Shown here: piece after piece, positions 56,001 through 59,000 of the stretch
Layout of the letters: every line of letters starts with the position of its first letter
Numbering within the stretch: position 1 is the first letter of the stretch
Source of the DNA: Halichoerus grypus
Taxonomy: Eukaryota; Chordata; Mammalia; Carnivora; Phocidae
Direction: 5' to 3'
DNA: 64,000 nt
Assembly: GCF_964656455.1 (NCBI RefSeq)
Contig: NC_135715.1
Coordinates: 159,928,437 to 159,992,436 of the forward strand
Program-made: the position numbers and the translations under genes
Notes under the pieces: model-generated
What the model saw: the letters and a program-made list of their open reading frames with translations, nothing else
Databases searched by the model: none
What the model was told of the DNA's origin: nothing

Positions 56001-59000
56001 GCATATAAAACTGTACTATGCAAAAAAACAAAAACCAAAACAAACTTTTTTGAGAAACAGATATTAACACTCCTAGTATATTTGGCCTTTGAATTCTGTT
56101 GTCAAAACACAATTTGTTATGACACATAAGAAGGCAAGAGGTTCAGAAGGTCTGTGTACCAGAACATGAGCATTGGAAAGTCTAAAACCTCCTCTTGAAA
56201 TAACCTCCTTTTAACCATAAGGTAAATAACAGCCTGCCTATATCTATTTCTTAAACAGAAATGATGGTCAAACCCTCATTACTTGTCCTTTGGAATTAAA
56301 TAAAATAACACATGTAAGAATATTGTGTAAATACAAGTCACTCTGTAAATATTAAAGTGAAGTTTCCACCAAATACCCATAACTATTAATGACTTTCTTC
56401 AAAATATGCCTCTCCCAAAGGGCTTAAAAAGAATTTCCACATTAAATCAAGCTGACCTGCTAAGGGCCGAAAAAAACAACCCTTAAGACTAGCAGCCTCA
56501 TTTTCACAGATAATTAGCTTTAAGCTTCAACAAAAAGCAGGCCGAAAAAAAAAAATTCTTCTATTTGAACAATCATTTACTATATCAAAGATTGTTTACA
56601 TCTGTGGCTTTGGTTACCTTGATCAAAGTTGTTGATTATTGTTTTTATCCATGGGCCCTTTCCTAGGTGGTTAACTCCTGGTCAGAACAGTGTTGCTGGT
56701 GGTAGGTCCTGCTCAGAGCCCAGCAGAGCAGCCCGGCTCAGCCAGACCCAGCCAGAAACATCATCTGTATATATTCGCCTTTTTGGTGATGGGAGAAAGA
56801 AAAATGTATTTCTCGGAAAATGTGTTTTGTATAGTCACTTAAAATTCCACAAGGGAAAAAAAAGGAAATTTCTCTTAAAGATATACAGAAAATACCTAAT
56901 TAATACTTTCAAGTTAGAACTTTTCCTTAGAAACAGTGATTTCATCCAAAAAAAAAAAAAAAAAATCTTTAGGATTCAAAGACAAGAAGAGCTCCACAGC
57001 CTTAAAAATTAGAAAAATCCTGCCTTAAGGAATTTGGCAGTAGGACAAATACAAAAACCTTGTTATCACTAGCAGCAAAAAGTATTTATTAAAGTAACTA
57101 CAACACCGTGGTGGGTAGGGGCTGCCACCACGGGAAGCCATGTAAAGTCAAGGAGCAGATTCAGTTTCTGTCTCCTGGAAGCTAAAATCAGACACTCAGC
57201 TTAGAAACAAGTATGTAAACAGGTTTCAGTTCACCCCACATTTTAAAGGGGCAGCTTTATCATGCTGACTCATAAGGAATGCTTGCAACCACAATGAGTG
57301 GGTATGTCATGTGTTAGGCGGAGGCCTGACTTTAGAGTAACTTCATGGGAACCAGTCCTTCCATTCTAGACCGGTACCCAGTTCCGATGGCCATGCCTGC
57401 CCTGCCCTGTTATTCTGTACAGTTGGTGGGTGTCTGGTTTCTGAAGGCCTTTACCCTCCCCACTCTGCAAACCCTAATGCAGCCTCCTTCCACCTGCTTC
57501 CTTCCCTCTGCATCACTAGCACCTTGCCGCCCCCATGCTTCGCTTTCCCTTCCTGCTTCTTTTGTATTTCTAGATGCCCAGACTCAGTGAGAGTTGGCAG
57601 CATTAAAAGTGCCACCTGTTTAGTTCAGTAAAGGGAGCCCTTCCTGCCAGATGAAGGAGAGACATATGAACATTTCCTGCGCTGTGAGCAGCCCGGTTTG
57701 CCTACACTGCCGTCAGCTGGTTTGCCCCCAAACACTAGTCCTCAACCACATATCCTGTGCGCCACCTTGCATTTCTCTGAGCAGAGGGAGATGTACTGCC
57801 GGTCCTACATGATTGTGTTCTATTTTTTTGTAGTGTTGGAACCTACCCCCATCACATGTAGAAACAGGCATTCTGCATCCTGTCCTGCTGAAAGCTGAGC
57901 CACAGATACTTGGCAAGGCCTTAAAACTAGCACAGACACACCTCAGCCCCATGGGTTCTGCGAGCTGGAGCGCAGACACAAACGCACGCTGAGGAGATGA
58001 CTGCAGCGGAGGCTCCCATGGTGCCTTCCTCAGAATGCTGTCTACCCTTCTGCACACACACACACAAACACACAAACATTACTCACATGCACATGCACAC
58101 ATGCTCAGACAGGCACATGCCCTCTAGTTCTTCATCACGTTCTCCTCCCAGCCTCTCACGCTATCTGGGAAGACGTTTTACTGGCACTCGAACAGGCTGG
58201 GAAACTGGTTCCGTGTTGAACATGCTTGTCGCAGGGTGCGGGGGCCAAATCTGTTCCCTGCCATGCTTGGTGACACTTGACACAGTGGCGTTTCTTACCA
58301 CTGAAGGGGGATTATCTGACACTGTTACTGAATGTATATTTTTGTATCTAAGAGCTCTCCTACCTGGTCTCTGGAAGGTAACTCCTCTAGCTGAGAGAAG
58401 CAGAGGAAGAAGAGAGGTAGGGAGAACACCTAAAAAGGAACAGGGCAAAGCTGGAGGCATTCCTCGGATGAAGAGAGAAACAAGCAATGCAGAATGTGAC
58501 ACAGGAAGGAGGCAGCCGTTTAACTAGCAATGGACAGGAGTTCCAATGTACTTAGTGGTTAAGACACAGGCGCTGGAGTCAGAAGGATGTAGGTTAGAAT
58601 CCTAGCCTTACATTTGGTGATTTATATAACTTCTCTGATCATTCAGTTTCCTTATCTATAAAATGAGGGGAGAGGTCTGTGGAGAGAATAATTCTAATTA
58701 CTTTACAGCATTGTTGTAAGGATTACGATAACGCATGAATAGCATTTTCGCACTTGTCACACATAGTAAGTGGTCAATACACACTGAGGATGAGGATGAG
58801 GATGGTGATGATAATGAAGATGATTGAGTCAAAAGTCCACGAGACCACCTTCAGATTTAATGATTTGCTAGACGGACTCACAGAACTCAGAAAAGCTGGT
58901 ATACTCACGGTTATGGTTTATTACAGTGAAAAGATACAGGTTAACATCAGCAAAGGAAAAAGGAACATAGGGCAGGGTCCAGGACAGACCAGGCACCAGC

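Noticed and set aside
56629..57012. 127-codon open frame in intron 34
   Set aside because: The C-terminal half is a lysine-rich read-through of A-rich DNA, with no motif or splice support.
57997..58527. 176-codon open frame in intron 34
   Set aside because: It begins in a CA-rich simple repeat and overlaps an opposite-strand frame; no family signature.
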